Source: Flavobacteriia bacterium
Lineage (GTDB): Bacteria; Bacteroidota; Bacteroidia; Flavobacteriales; Flavobacteriaceae
Assembly (NCBI GenBank): GCA_004293045.1
Contig: RDXY01000004.1
Coordinates: forward strand, 18,907-82,906
Reading direction: 5' to 3'
DNA length: 64,000 nt
The notes beneath the pieces are model-generated. The model was not told the DNA's origin. It searched no databases and saw only the letters and a program-made list of their open reading frames with translations. Shown here one piece after another: positions 48,920 through 58,589 of this stretch (within the stretch, counting starts at the first letter, position 1; every line of letters begins with the position of its first letter). The translations under genes and the position numbers were made by a program.

Positions 48920-50980
48920 TTATTCGAAATCTTTATCTGTAACCCCTTCATTAATTTTTACATCTTGTGTAATGAATTCTAAAGGCATTCCAACATCGAT
49001 AGTAGTTTTGTATGGGAATTTCACTCCTTTAACCTCTACATAATCCGCATAATACGTCATTACTTTACGTTTTTGAGCCCCTTCACCTGATTCGTTTTCA
49101 GTAGCTACTCTTAATCCTGTTTTTACATCGTAGAAATATTTTGTTGTTCCCACTTGTACCGCGTAAGCATCTTGACCATTAAGTGATTCTATTCCACTTA
49201 AAACAATAGTTTTATCTGCTAAAAAGCTTAATTCCACAAAAGGAACGGCATCTTTTTTCTCTTTTACTAATTCTTCCCCTTCAATAGCTTTTTTCTGACC
49301 TTGTACAGTTTGATATCCTGATTTATCTCCAATAACTTGTTTCATCATAGACATCCCACCCATTGAAATATCAGAAGTTGACATACCTTTGTTTGAAAAT
49401 TTAGAAACCATATCTAAGGAACGACCTTGAATAGTTCCTTTAGCAGTAATTAAAACCGTTTTAACTGCTTTTAAAGCTTTTTCACCACCAATAGCATCAA
49501 TATAGTTTTTAACAACTGATTGAGCCGTAACGCCAGCAGGAATATCTTTTTTCACCACTGGTTTATCCACTTTGCTTCCGTATTTATCAAAATAGAAAAT
49601 TGGCATTTTTTCTTTTGCACTCATCGCTTCTAAACCTGGCAATACATCCGCTGCTTTACCTACAATTACTACTCTTGTGTTATCTGCTAAGAAATAATTT
49701 TTTGCTGCGTTTCTAACATCTTCAGGCGTTACTGCATTGATGTTTTTTACATAATTTTCGTAAAAATCTTCTGGTAATCCTAATGTTTTAATGTTTAAAG
49801 CGTAACGAGCAATAGTAGCTGGTTTTTCAATTTGCATTACAAAGTTTCCGATGTATTTTGCTTTGGCATTTTTTAAATCTTCTTCAGATACTAAGTCGGT
49901 TCTAATTTTTCTTAATTCATTAAAAATTTCTACAACAGCACTATCAGTTACAGCATTTCTAACGGAAGCAGTAGAAGAAAATTTAGAAATATATTTACTT
50001 GCTCCTAAATTAGAATACGAACCGTATGTCCAACCGTGTTTTTCTCTTAAGTTTAAAAACAAACGACCTTCACCACCACCACCAAGAATTTGGTTGGCTA
50101 AAATTGCAGCGAAATAATCTTTATCCGTCATTTTTAATTTTGATAAGTTAATTAACGCAATTTCCGATTGAACAGCATTCGGCACATCTACAAAATTAAT
50201 TTGTGAATATTGTAAATCCGTTGGATCCTTGTAAGTTAAATTTGGGGCTGTAGCTTTTTTCCAAACATTTGCTCCAAATAATTGCTCTACTTTTTTCTTA
50301 ACGTCTTTAGTTTTTACGTCACCAATTATTACTAAATAAGCATTAGCTGGAACGAAATACGTGTTGTAATGATTGATTACATCTTGTAACGTTACATTTT
50401 TTAATGTTTCTTCAGAAGTAAATTCACCATTATAATGTTCTTTTCCGAACGTTAAAACATTTTGAACACGACTTGCAATTGCCGACGCACTTTTTTCATC
50501 AGATTTTAATCCTTCAATTAGTTTCGCTCTTTCTGCATCAAAATCTTCTTGAGTAAATAATGGATTTAATGCGCCATCAGCTAATAATTCTAAAATTCTT
50601 GCCGAATATCTTGATAAACCATTTGCAGAAGCACCTGATTCGTAAAAATTAATATTAGCGCCTAAAAAGTCAATTTCTTCATTAAATTTATCTTTAGAAA
50701 TCGATTCTGTAGCATTTCCAATCATTGAACTTACTAAATCTGTAACTCCTTTTTTGCTTCCTTCAGCAAAAGGAGTATTGTCTAAAGTTAAATTATAAGA
50801 AACGCGAGGTAATTTATTATTTTCAACGACTAATACTTTCAAACCATTTTCTAACACGAATGTTACTGGCTTTTTAATATTAATTGATGGCGCTGGGCCT
50901 TGTTTAGGCATTGGTCTGTCTTGTGCTTGCATAGTTATTGTTAGTAATAAACTGGCTGCGATATATAAATACTTTTTCAT
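48920..50980 (-). CDS. M16 family metallopeptidase (inactive-type subunit) with C-terminal extension
   Basis: M16 fold but no HxxEH in the N-terminal domain; paired with the upstream active M16. Confidence 0.88.
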   Translation of the reverse strand: MKKYLYIAASLLLTITMQAQDRPMPKQGPAPSINIKKPVTFVLENGLKVLVVENNKLPRVSYNLTLDNTPFAEGSKKGVTDLVSSMIGNATESISKDKFNEEIDFLGANINFYESGASANGLSRYSARILELLADGALNPLFTQEDFDAERAKLIEGLKSDEKSASAIASRVQNVLTFGKEHYNGEFTSEETLKNVTLQDVINHYNTYFVPANAYLVIIGDVKTKDVKKKVEQLFGANVWKKATAPNLTYKDPTDLQYSQINFVDVPNAVQSEIALINLSKLKMTDKDYFAAILANQILGGGGEGRLFLNLREKHGWTYGSYSNLGASKYISKFSSTASVRNAVTDSAVVEIFNELRKIRTDLVSEEDLKNAKAKYIGNFVMQIEKPATIARYALNIKTLGLPEDFYENYVKNINAVTPEDVRNAAKNYFLADNTRVVIVGKAADVLPGLEAMSAKEKMPIFYFDKYGSKVDKPVVKKDIPAGVTAQSVVKNYIDAIGGEKALKAVKTVLITAKGTIQGRSLDMVSKFSNKGMSTSDISMGGMSMMKQVIGDKSGYQTVQGQKKAIEGEELVKEKKDAVPFVELSFLADKTIVLSGIESLNGQDAYAVQVGTTKYFYDVKTGLRVATENESGEGAQKRKVMTYYADYVEVKGVKFPYKTTIDVGMPLEFITQDVKINEGVTDKDFE

Positions 50981-50987
50981 GGTAAGA

Positions 50988-52313
50988 TTATTTAGCGGTT
51001 TTTTCTTTTGCAGGACCATAATTTAAAATCAAACGTTGGTTTGGGTTTAAATATTTTTTAGCCACTTCTTTAATATCTTCTCTTGTAATGGAACGGTAAA
51101 TTTCAATTTCAGTGTTTACTAAATTAATATCACCATATAATAAATAGTATGAAGCTAAATTTTCTGCTATACCTTCTACAGTTGCATTTGAACTTACATA
51201 ATTGTTTTCAAATTTGTTTTGAAGTTTTTGAAAATCGTTTTCAGAAATTAAATTATTCTGCATATTTACAATTTCTTCATCAATTTCTTTTAATAAACTT
51301 TCTGAAGAAACATCACCCAACGGTAAACTGTAAATAATATATTGTCCGTAATCTTCTTGAGAATTACTAAACGCTCCAACTTGAAGTGCGACTTTTTTAT
51401 CATCTACCATTTTTTTGTATAATTTAGAACTTTTACCATCCGATAAATAAGTAGAAATCATATCTAAAACACGCGCATCTTTTGTTTTCATTGAAGGTGT
51501 TCTGTATGCTGCTAAAGTCATTGGTAATTGAACATTAGGGTCTTCCCAAGTGGCATTAATAGTAGCAGTAATTGGTGCTTCTTCAAATTTTTGTCTTACA
51601 ACAGGCGCTCCTTTTGGTATAGCGCCAAAATATTTCTTAATCCAATCTTTCGCTTGTGTAGCATCAAACTGGCCCGCCACAACTAAAACGGCGTTATTTG
51701 GCACATAAAACTTTTTATTAAACGCTTGAAATTCTTCTAAAGTAGCCGAATCCAAATGTTCCATTTCACCAATTGTAGTCCATCTGTAAGGATGATTTTT
51801 AAATAGATTTTGTTTAATCGCTTTAAAAATATTTCCGTAAGGTTGGTTGTCAATTCGTAAACGTTTTTCTTCTTTTACTACTTCATTTTGGGTATCAACC
51901 CCAATTTGATTAATTACAGGATGCATTAATCGTTCCGATTCCATCCAAATGGCTAACTCTAAATTATTAGAAGGAAAAACTTCATAATAATAGGTTCTAT
52001 CATCAGAGGTATTGGCATTATTTTGTCCACCATTAGCGGTAACAATTTTAAACCATTCCCCTCTTTCGATATTTTTGGTACCTTCAAACAACAAATGTTC
52101 AAAAAAGTGCGCAAAACCTGTACGATTTGGTTGTTCATCCTTTGCACCAACGTGATACATTACCGATGTAATAATAACTGGTGCCGAATTATCTTGATGA
52201 AGAACCACGTGTAAACCGTTATCTAAATCAAACTCTTCAAATGCTACTTTCTGAGCATTTGCTGTGCTTCCTAACATTGCTATTGTTCCTAAAGCCATTA
52301 ATGTTTTTTTCAT
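50988..52313 (-). CDS. M16 family metallopeptidase (HxxEH-containing)
   Basis: GFAHFFEHLLFEGT zinc motif. Confidence 0.93.
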   Translation of the reverse strand: MKKTLMALGTIAMLGSTANAQKVAFEEFDLDNGLHVVLHQDNSAPVIITSVMYHVGAKDEQPNRTGFAHFFEHLLFEGTKNIERGEWFKIVTANGGQNNANTSDDRTYYYEVFPSNNLELAIWMESERLMHPVINQIGVDTQNEVVKEEKRLRIDNQPYGNIFKAIKQNLFKNHPYRWTTIGEMEHLDSATLEEFQAFNKKFYVPNNAVLVVAGQFDATQAKDWIKKYFGAIPKGAPVVRQKFEEAPITATINATWEDPNVQLPMTLAAYRTPSMKTKDARVLDMISTYLSDGKSSKLYKKMVDDKKVALQVGAFSNSQEDYGQYIIYSLPLGDVSSESLLKEIDEEIVNMQNNLISENDFQKLQNKFENNYVSSNATVEGIAENLASYYLLYGDINLVNTEIEIYRSITREDIKEVAKKYLNPNQRLILNYGPAKEKTAK

Positions 52314-52452
52314 AATTAATTTCAATAATAATATAATGATAAATATTGGTAGCCGAAAGATATAAATTGTTACATAGAAATTAAAAAATATTACAAATTT
52401 TATTTTTCCAAATAAAAAAGAAAACTAATGTTGCAGATTTAATAAATAGTTA

Positions 52453-52460
52453 TATATTTG
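52453..52460 (+). promoter_or_regulatory. -7 element TATATTTG with TTG at 52431-52433 (19-nt spacer), rplU promoter
   Basis: Match to TTG-N19-TAnnTTTG. Confidence 0.6.
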
Positions 52461-52494
52461 CAAACTGAAAAAATAATAATTTAAACACATTGTT

Positions 52495-52947
52495 ATGTAC
52501 GCAATCGTAGAGATAGCAGGGCAACAATTTAAAGTAAGCAAAGACCAAAGGTTATTTGTTCACCGTTTAGCAAGTGATGTAGACACAAAAGTTTCTTTTG
52601 ACAAAGTCTTATTAATTGACAACGGAGGAGCATTAACATTAGGCGCCCCAGCTATAGAAGGAGCTTCTGTCGAAGCCAAAGTAGTAAAACACCTTAAAGG
52701 TGATAAAGTAATTGTCTTCAAAAAGAAAAGAAGAAAAGGTTACAAAAAGAAAAACGGTCACAGACAATCATTTACTCAAATTATCATTGAGAACATCGTT
52801 GCATCTGGTTCTGGTAAAAAAGAAGCGGCTCCTAAAAAAGAAGCAGCTCCAAAAGCAACAAAGAAAGCTGATGTTGAAGTAGAAACGGCGACTGAAGAAG
52901 TAAAGCCAAAAGCTACAAGAGCAAAAAAACCAAAAACTGAAGAATAA
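52495..52947 (+). CDS. rplU: 50S ribosomal protein L21 with Lys/Ala/Glu-rich C-terminal tail
   Basis: MYAIVEIAGQQFKVSKDQRLFVHRL; KKRRKGYKKKNGHRQSFT. Confidence 0.97.
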   Translation: MYAIVEIAGQQFKVSKDQRLFVHRLASDVDTKVSFDKVLLIDNGGALTLGAPAIEGASVEAKVVKHLKGDKVIVFKKKRRKGYKKKNGHRQSFTQIIIENIVASGSGKKEAAPKKEAAPKATKKADVEVETATEEVKPKATRAKKPKTEE

Positions 52948-52965
52948 CATTTAAAATATAACGTC

Positions 52966-53226
52966 ATGGCTCATAAAAAAGGTGTCGGTAGTTCGAAGAA
53001 TGGTAGAGAATCAGAATCAAAACGTTTAGGCGTTAAGATTTATGGTGGTCAAGCTGCTATTGCAGGAAATATCATTGTTAGACAAAGAGGTTCTAAACAC
53101 AACCCAGGTGAAAATGTTTACATGGGGAAAGACCATACTTTACATGCTAAAGTAGATGGAATTGTAAAATTCCAGAAAAAAGGTGAGAACAAATCTTGGG
53201 TTTCTATACTTCCATTCGAAGCATAA
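52966..53226 (+). CDS. rpmA: 50S ribosomal protein L27
   Basis: [24 protein letters not shown]. Confidence 0.98.
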   Translation: MAHKKGVGSSKNGRESESKRLGVKIYGGQAAIAGNIIVRQRGSKHNPGENVYMGKDHTLHAKVDGIVKFQKKGENKSWVSILPFEA

Positions 53227-53233
53227 TCAACCT

Positions 53234-53288
53234 AAAATCCCAAATATAAAATCCTAAATACCATTATGGTTTTTGGGATTTTTTTTGT
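53234..53288 (+). terminator. Intrinsic terminator after rpmA
   Basis: AAAATCCCAAATA...TTTTTGGGATTTTTTTT. Confidence 0.65.
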
Positions 53289-53309
53289 TGATAAAAGTTG
53301 ATACAAAAA

Positions 53310-53334
53310 AACCCTCGCTTTTCAGCAAGGGTTT
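53310..53334 (-). terminator. Terminator hairpin after ahcY
   Basis: AACCCTCGCTTTTCAGCAAGGGTTT. Confidence 0.7.
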
Positions 53335-53372
53335 CTAATTATCTAAAAATCTAACTTTCTAAGAAGTCTAGA

Positions 53373-54689
53373 TTAGTATCTGTAATATTCTGGTTTAAAT
53401 GGTCCTTGAACCTCAACGCCAATATATTCTGCCTGATCTTGACGTAACGTTTCTAATTCTACTCCTAATTTAGAAAGGTGTAAAGCCGCTACTTTTTCAT
53501 CTAAATGTTTAGGCAACATGTATACTTCATTTTTGTAGTTAGCGCTATTTGCCCATAACTCTAATTGTGCTAACGTTTGGTTAGTAAATGAGTTACTCAT
53601 TACAAAACTTGGATGACCTGTTGCGCAACCTAAATTTACTAAACGTCCTTCTGCTAAAATAATAACTTCTTTACCGTTTACAGTGTAAATATCCACTTGT
53701 GGTTTCACTTCGTTTTTAGTGTGACCAAAATTTGAATTTAACCAAGCCATATCTATTTCATTATCGAAGTGACCAATGTTACATACGATAGTTTTATCTT
53801 TCATAGCTTCAAAATGACGCCCTAATACAATATCTTTATTACCTGTTGTCGTAATAACAATATCTGCATTAGAAACCACAGAATCTAATTTTTTAACTTC
53901 AAAACCATCCATCGCAGCTTGTAAAGCACAAATTGGGTCAATTTCAGTAACCGTTACAATAGAACCCGCGCCACGGAAAGAAGCCGCTGTTCCTTTACCT
54001 ACATCTCCGTACCCACAAACCACTACTCTTTTTCCGGCTAACATAACATCTGTTGCTCTACGAACGGCATCAACTGCAGATTCTTTACAACCATATTTGT
54101 TGTCAAATTTAGATTTAGTTACCGAATCGTTTACGTTGATAGCTGGCATATATAAAGTCCCTGCTTTCATTCTTTCGTATAAACGGTGAACTCCAGTTGT
54201 TGTTTCTTCAGACAAACCTTTAATTCCTTTAACTAATTCTGTATACTTATCAAAAACTAAATTTGTTAAATCACCACCATCATCTAAAATCATATTTAAG
54301 GGCGCACGTTCTTCACCAAAGAATAACGTTTGTTCAATACACCAATCAAATTCCTCTTCATTCATACCTTTCCAAGCGTAAACTGGAATTCCAGCAGCAG
54401 CAATTGCAGCAGCAGCATGATCTTGAGTAGAGAAAATATTACAAGAAGACCAAGTAACATCTGCACCTAAAGCCACTAATGTTTCAATTAAAACAGCTGT
54501 TTGAATAGTCATGTGTAAACATCCTGCAATACGAGCTCCTTTTAAAGGTTGACTGGCGCCAAATTCTTCTCTAAGTGCCATTAAACCAGGCATTTCAGCT
54601 TCTGCTAATAAAATTTCTTTTCTTCCCCATGCTGCTAAAGAAATATCTTTAACTTTGTATGGTACGTAAGGAATTGTTTTTGTACTCAT
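53373..54689 (-). CDS. ahcY: Adenosylhomocysteinase
   Basis: [48 protein letters not shown]-terminus. Confidence 0.98.
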   Translation of the reverse strand: MSTKTIPYVPYKVKDISLAAWGRKEILLAEAEMPGLMALREEFGASQPLKGARIAGCLHMTIQTAVLIETLVALGADVTWSSCNIFSTQDHAAAAIAAAGIPVYAWKGMNEEEFDWCIEQTLFFGEERAPLNMILDDGGDLTNLVFDKYTELVKGIKGLSEETTTGVHRLYERMKAGTLYMPAINVNDSVTKSKFDNKYGCKESAVDAVRRATDVMLAGKRVVVCGYGDVGKGTAASFRGAGSIVTVTEIDPICALQAAMDGFEVKKLDSVVSNADIVITTTGNKDIVLGRHFEAMKDKTIVCNIGHFDNEIDMAWLNSNFGHTKNEVKPQVDIYTVNGKEVIILAEGRLVNLGCATGHPSFVMSNSFTNQTLAQLELWANSANYKNEVYMLPKHLDEKVAALHLSKLGVELETLRQDQAEYIGVEVQGPFKPEYYRY

Positions 54690-54835
54690 TATATTTGTAT
54701 ATTTATTTTTATTTAAGAGTGCAAAGGTACAATATAAGTTTCAAATTAGAAATTAATTTTAACTATTTAAGTTTTGTTGAAACCTTTAAACAACTGAATA
54801 ACAATAAAATAAAAACCGATAAATTAAAACAAAGC

Positions 54836-55504
54836 ATGCCTTTTTATAAAACATTAAATATAAACGAACATACAACTGCTTATTTTTGGAAAATTTCCGA
54901 AGATATTTCGTGGTTTAATGAAAAGTCAGTGCTGAATGATAAATCAATCTCAAGACTTAAAAACATGCAGTCTGTGGCACATAAAAAGGGTTTTTTGGCT
55001 GTGAGAATGCTACTTCAACATATTGGTTTAACCGATTTTGACTTGTTTTATGATGCCTTTGGGAAACCGCACTTGGAAGAAAAAAGGATAAAGGAAAAAG
55101 GGAAAGGTCTTGAGTATAATCTCAAAAAACACATCTCCATTTCGCATTCGCATGAATTTTCTTGTATTTGTATTAGCAACAAACCTGTAGGAATTGATAT
55201 TGAAAAGTGTAAAGAAAAAACATTAAAAATCGCCTCAAGATTCATGGAAATTTCACATATTGAAAACCTATCTATGGCAGATAAAATAACTAAAGCAACA
55301 ATAATTTGGGGAATCAAAGAAAGTATATTTAAATTAAAAAATGAAAAAGGAATCAGTTTTCCAAAGCATATTTTCGAATTCCCTTTTCAACTAAAAGACA
55401 GAAAAGGAACCGCTCAATTAATTTTTAATAATAGTACTGAAGAATTTCAATTTCAGTTTGACATAATTGAAGAGTATGCTTTTGTTTGTACTTTAACTAA
55501 ATAA
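54836..55504 (+). CDS. 4'-phosphopantetheinyl transferase superfamily protein
   Basis: HISISHSHEFSCICISNKPVGIDIEKCKEK; WGIKESIFKL; start at internal ATG 54836. Confidence 0.9.
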   Translation: MPFYKTLNINEHTTAYFWKISEDISWFNEKSVLNDKSISRLKNMQSVAHKKGFLAVRMLLQHIGLTDFDLFYDAFGKPHLEEKRIKEKGKGLEYNLKKHISISHSHEFSCICISNKPVGIDIEKCKEKTLKIASRFMEISHIENLSMADKITKATIIWGIKESIFKLKNEKGISFPKHIFEFPFQLKDRKGTAQLIFNNSTEEFQFQFDIIEEYAFVCTLTK

Positions 55505-55506
55505 AT

Positions 55507-56133
55507 ATGTTCGAAACCATCATCAATCAGTATAAGAGTATTCCAAATTGGCAAATTGGTATTGAAATTATCATTTTTATTTTTGGTATTTTAAGTGTGT
55601 ATTTTGCGAAAAAAGAAAATATATTAGTGTATCCTACTGGGATTATTTGCACCATTTTATCCGTATACATTATGTTTCAAGCTAAATATTATGCCGATAT
55701 GAGCATTAATATCTATTACTCCATAATGAGTATTTACGGATGGTTTCAGTGGAAAAAAACAACAAATGGCAAAGTACTTTCTATTTCCAGAACCAATATG
55801 AAAGAAAAAATTATTGGTATAGTGTTATTTCTTATTACAGCTATAATTTGTATTAATATTTATAAATTTTTTAATTATAAATTACAGTTAAACAATTATT
55901 TAGATATTTTTACCACTTATTTAGATATTTTTACCACTTCGCTATTCTTTACAGCTATGTGGTATATGGCTCGTAAAAAAATTGAAAACTGGGTACTTTG
56001 GATTGTTGGAAATACGTTTGCTGTTTATATTTTTTTTGACAGACAACTATATATTATAGCTATACAATACATAATTTTTACTATTTTAGCCCTCTCAGCA
56101 TATATAGAATGGAAAAAATATTTAGCGAAATAG
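55507..56133 (+). CDS. pnuC: PnuC/PnuT family vitamin transporter
   Basis: YSIMSIYGWFQWKK; LDIFTTSLFFTAMWYMARKKIENWVLWIVGN. Confidence 0.9.
   Translation: MFETIINQYKSIPNWQIGIEIIIFIFGILSVYFAKKENILVYPTGIICTILSVYIMFQAKYYADMSINIYYSIMSIYGWFQWKKTTNGKVLSISRTNMKEKIIGIVLFLITAIICINIYKFFNYKLQLNNYLDIFTTYLDIFTTSLFFTAMWYMARKKIENWVLWIVGNTFAVYIFFDRQLYIIAIQYIIFTILALSAYIEWKKYLAK
55896..55939 (+). repeat. Perfect 21-bp tandem duplication inside pnuC
   Basis: TATTTAGATATTTTTACCACT at 55897-55917 and 55918-55938. Confidence 0.97.
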
Positions 56134-57665
56134 ATTTACAACAAATAGTAAAAAGAGGAAATTCTTTAGAAAAAATTATGCAGCAGTTGCATTATTTTAA
56201 AATTGGGATTCCAACTATTAACTTACTAAAAATAGCTACAGTAAATGATGGAATTTTTCAGTATTCAGAAAAAGAAATTAGCGAATTTTGCACTTATTTT
56301 GACCAATACAAAGACCAATACACTATAGAAAAATTTGTGCCCGCCAGCGGCGCGGCTACCAGAATGTTTAAATCACTAAGTGAATTTTTAACAAAATTTA
56401 ATCCTGAAAAAGACACCATTAATTCCTATGTAAACCTTAACACTGATAAAGATATATCTTTATTTATTGTAGGTTTAAGAAGCTTTCCATTTTATAACGA
56501 ACTAAAAGATAAAACAAAGGAAATATTTACAGACTATTCTACTTACAATACAGATCAAAAAGTATATGCAATTGTCAAAACATTATTAACTGAAAAAGGA
56601 TTGAATTTTTATAATAAACCAAAAGGAATTTTACCGTTTCATATTGAAAATAATGAGGTTTTAACACCAATTGACGAACATATTTTTGAAACCGATTTTT
56701 ATAAAAAACCCAACCAAAAAGCAAGAATACATTTTACGATTTCTAAAGAATTCCAAACCGATTTTTTAAATATTACAAATAAATATAAAAATTTAGAAAT
56801 CTCATTTTCTTATCAAAATGAAGCATCGGATACAATTGCTGTTAATGCTGACAATACCCCTTTCAGAACTCCAGAAAACGAATTATTTTTTAGACCTGGC
56901 GGACATGGCGCCTTGATTGAAAATTTAAATCAATTGCAATCCGATATTGTTTTTATTAAAAATATTGATAACGTTTCTCAAAACAATCGAGAAGTTATTT
57001 TAGCTTATAAAAAATTATTAGGTGGTATTCTTTTGTACACAAAACAGGAAGTAGATGCTGCATTAAAAAAGTTTCAAAAAAAGGAAATCAACGAAAATAA
57101 CATTAAAGAGATTATTAACTTCGTTGAAAGAAAAATGTCAATTTCTTTGCCACTAGAGTTTAATATGTTTCAATTTGACTATCAAAAAGAGTATATAATT
57201 AAAATTTTAAATAGACCTATCCGTGTATGTGGAATGGTAAAAAACGAAGGAGAACCTGGCGGCGGACCATTTTGGGTTCAAGATGAAAAAGGACGTCATA
57301 ATTTACAAATAGTAGAACTATCGCAAATTGATTTAAACAACGAAAATCAACAAGCTATCTTTAAAAATTCTACACATTTTAACCCAGTTGATATCGTTTG
57401 CAGCATTAAAGATTTTGAAGGAAACAAATTTGAATTAAATCATTTTATTGATCCTAAAACAGCATTCATTACAGAAAAAACGGAAAACGGAAAAAAAATA
57501 AAAGCATTTGAATTGCCTGGATTATGGAATGGTGCTATGGCAGAATGGAGCACTATTTTTGTAGAAGTTCCAATTGAAACGTTTAATCCTGTAAAAAAAG
57601 TAACAGATTTATTAAAACCAGCCCATCAGCAAAGTGATTTTGACATTAATTCTGTTTTATCATGA
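56109..57665 (+). CDS. DUF4301 family protein
   Basis: KFVPASGAATRMFKSL; LFFRPGGHGALIENLNQL; GMVKNEGEPGGGPFWV. Confidence 0.88.
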   Translation: MEKIFSEIDLQQIVKRGNSLEKIMQQLHYFKIGIPTINLLKIATVNDGIFQYSEKEISEFCTYFDQYKDQYTIEKFVPASGAATRMFKSLSEFLTKFNPEKDTINSYVNLNTDKDISLFIVGLRSFPFYNELKDKTKEIFTDYSTYNTDQKVYAIVKTLLTEKGLNFYNKPKGILPFHIENNEVLTPIDEHIFETDFYKKPNQKARIHFTISKEFQTDFLNITNKYKNLEISFSYQNEASDTIAVNADNTPFRTPENELFFRPGGHGALIENLNQLQSDIVFIKNIDNVSQNNREVILAYKKLLGGILLYTKQEVDAALKKFQKKEINENNIKEIINFVERKMSISLPLEFNMFQFDYQKEYIIKILNRPIRVCGMVKNEGEPGGGPFWVQDEKGRHNLQIVELSQIDLNNENQQAIFKNSTHFNPVDIVCSIKDFEGNKFELNHFIDPKTAFITEKTENGKKIKAFELPGLWNGAMAEWSTIFVEVPIETFNPVKKVTDLLKPAHQQSDFDINSVLS

Positions 57666-58063
57666 ACGCGGAAGTGATTTTAACTGAACTAAATTTTAAA
57701 GCAATAAGGAGCAGTGGCGCTGGCGGTCAACATGTAAATAAAGTGTCATCTAAAATAGTATTGATTTTTGATATGGCAACCTCTCAAGGTTTAAATGAGA
57801 ACGAAAAATTACTACTTTATACCAAACTAAAAACAAAAATATCACAAGAAAATTTACTGATTCTAACTTGCGATGAAGATAGAAGTCAATTCAAAAATAA
57901 AAAAATCATCATCAAACGTTTTTTTGAAATGTTAGAAAACGCTTTAGTACTACCAAAAGTAAGAAAAGCAACTAAAATTTCAAAAGGTGCTAATGAAAAA
58001 CGCATTCAAGAAAAGAAAAAAGCGGGTGAAATTAAAGCCGGCAGAAAAAAAATAGATTTCTAA
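57662..58063 (+). CDS. arfB: Alternative ribosome-rescue aminoacyl-tRNA hydrolase (ArfB)
   Basis: RSSGAGGQHVNKVSSKIVL (GGQ motif); basic tail. Confidence 0.94.
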   Translation: MNAEVILTELNFKAIRSSGAGGQHVNKVSSKIVLIFDMATSQGLNENEKLLLYTKLKTKISQENLLILTCDEDRSQFKNKKIIIKRFFEMLENALVLPKVRKATKISKGANEKRIQEKKKAGEIKAGRKKIDF

Positions 58064-58186
58064 TTAACCAAAATAATCACTTTCAAACAACACAGAGTAA
58101 AGAAATTTCTAAAATTATACCAATTTCAAAAATCTGAGAAGTAACAAAAATACATTATTAAACTTGATATTAAATTTGTTTTTGAA

Positions 58187-58386
58187 TTTTGTAATTGAAT
58201 TTGTTATTGATTTTTGTTATTGAATTTTGTTATTGATTTTGTTATTGATTTTTGTTATTGAATTTTGTAATTGAATTTTGTTATTGATTTTGTTATTGAT
58301 TTTGTAATTGATTTTGTAATTGAATTTTGTTATTGATTTTGTTATTGATTTTGTTATTGATTTTGTTATTGATTTTGTTATTGATT
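58187..58386. repeat. Degenerate tandem repeat, about 16 units of 11-14 nt, consensus TTTTGTTATTGA
   Basis: Read directly; units vary TTATTGA/TAATTGA and in T-run length. Confidence 0.95.
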
Positions 58387-58402
58387 TTTAAAATTGTATT
58401 AC

Positions 58403-58410
58403 TATATTTG
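58403..58410 (+). promoter_or_regulatory. -7 element TATATTTG with TTG at 58381-58383 (19-nt spacer), upstream of TPP riboswitch
   Basis: Match to TTG-N19-TAnnTTTG. Confidence 0.6.
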
Positions 58411-58417
58411 CAACATC

Positions 58418-58497
58418 TCAAAGGGGTGCTTGTTTTTCAGGCTGAGAGTATACCCATAGAACCTGGGCGGGTAATGCTGCCAAGGAAAACCGAGAAC
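58418..58497 (+). promoter_or_regulatory. TPP riboswitch (THI element)
   Basis: GGGGTGCTTG...CAGGCTGAGAGTATACCCATAGAACCTGGGCGGGTAATGCTGCCAAGG. Confidence 0.95.
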
Positions 58498-58589
58498 TAT
58501 ATATGTTTCTGAATTAATTTCAGAATCGAAATTCTCAAAATTATTTTATTACTTATTTTTAACCAAGAGTAATTACCCCTTTTATTCGT

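Noticed and set aside
48920-50980. Second M16 protein as a decayed gene because it lacks HxxEH
   Set aside because: Active/inactive M16 pairs are a known arrangement and the ORF is intact.
52780-52947. Lys/Ala/Glu-rich tail of L21 as novel
   Set aside because: Extended low-complexity L21 tails are common in Bacteroidota.
58187-58386. CRISPR array
   Set aside because: Units are 11-14 nt, contiguous and low-complexity, with no unique spacers and no cas genes.
58327-58512. 61-aa ORF (MLLILLLILLLI...)
   Set aside because: Translation of the tandem repeat and riboswitch; not a plausible gene.
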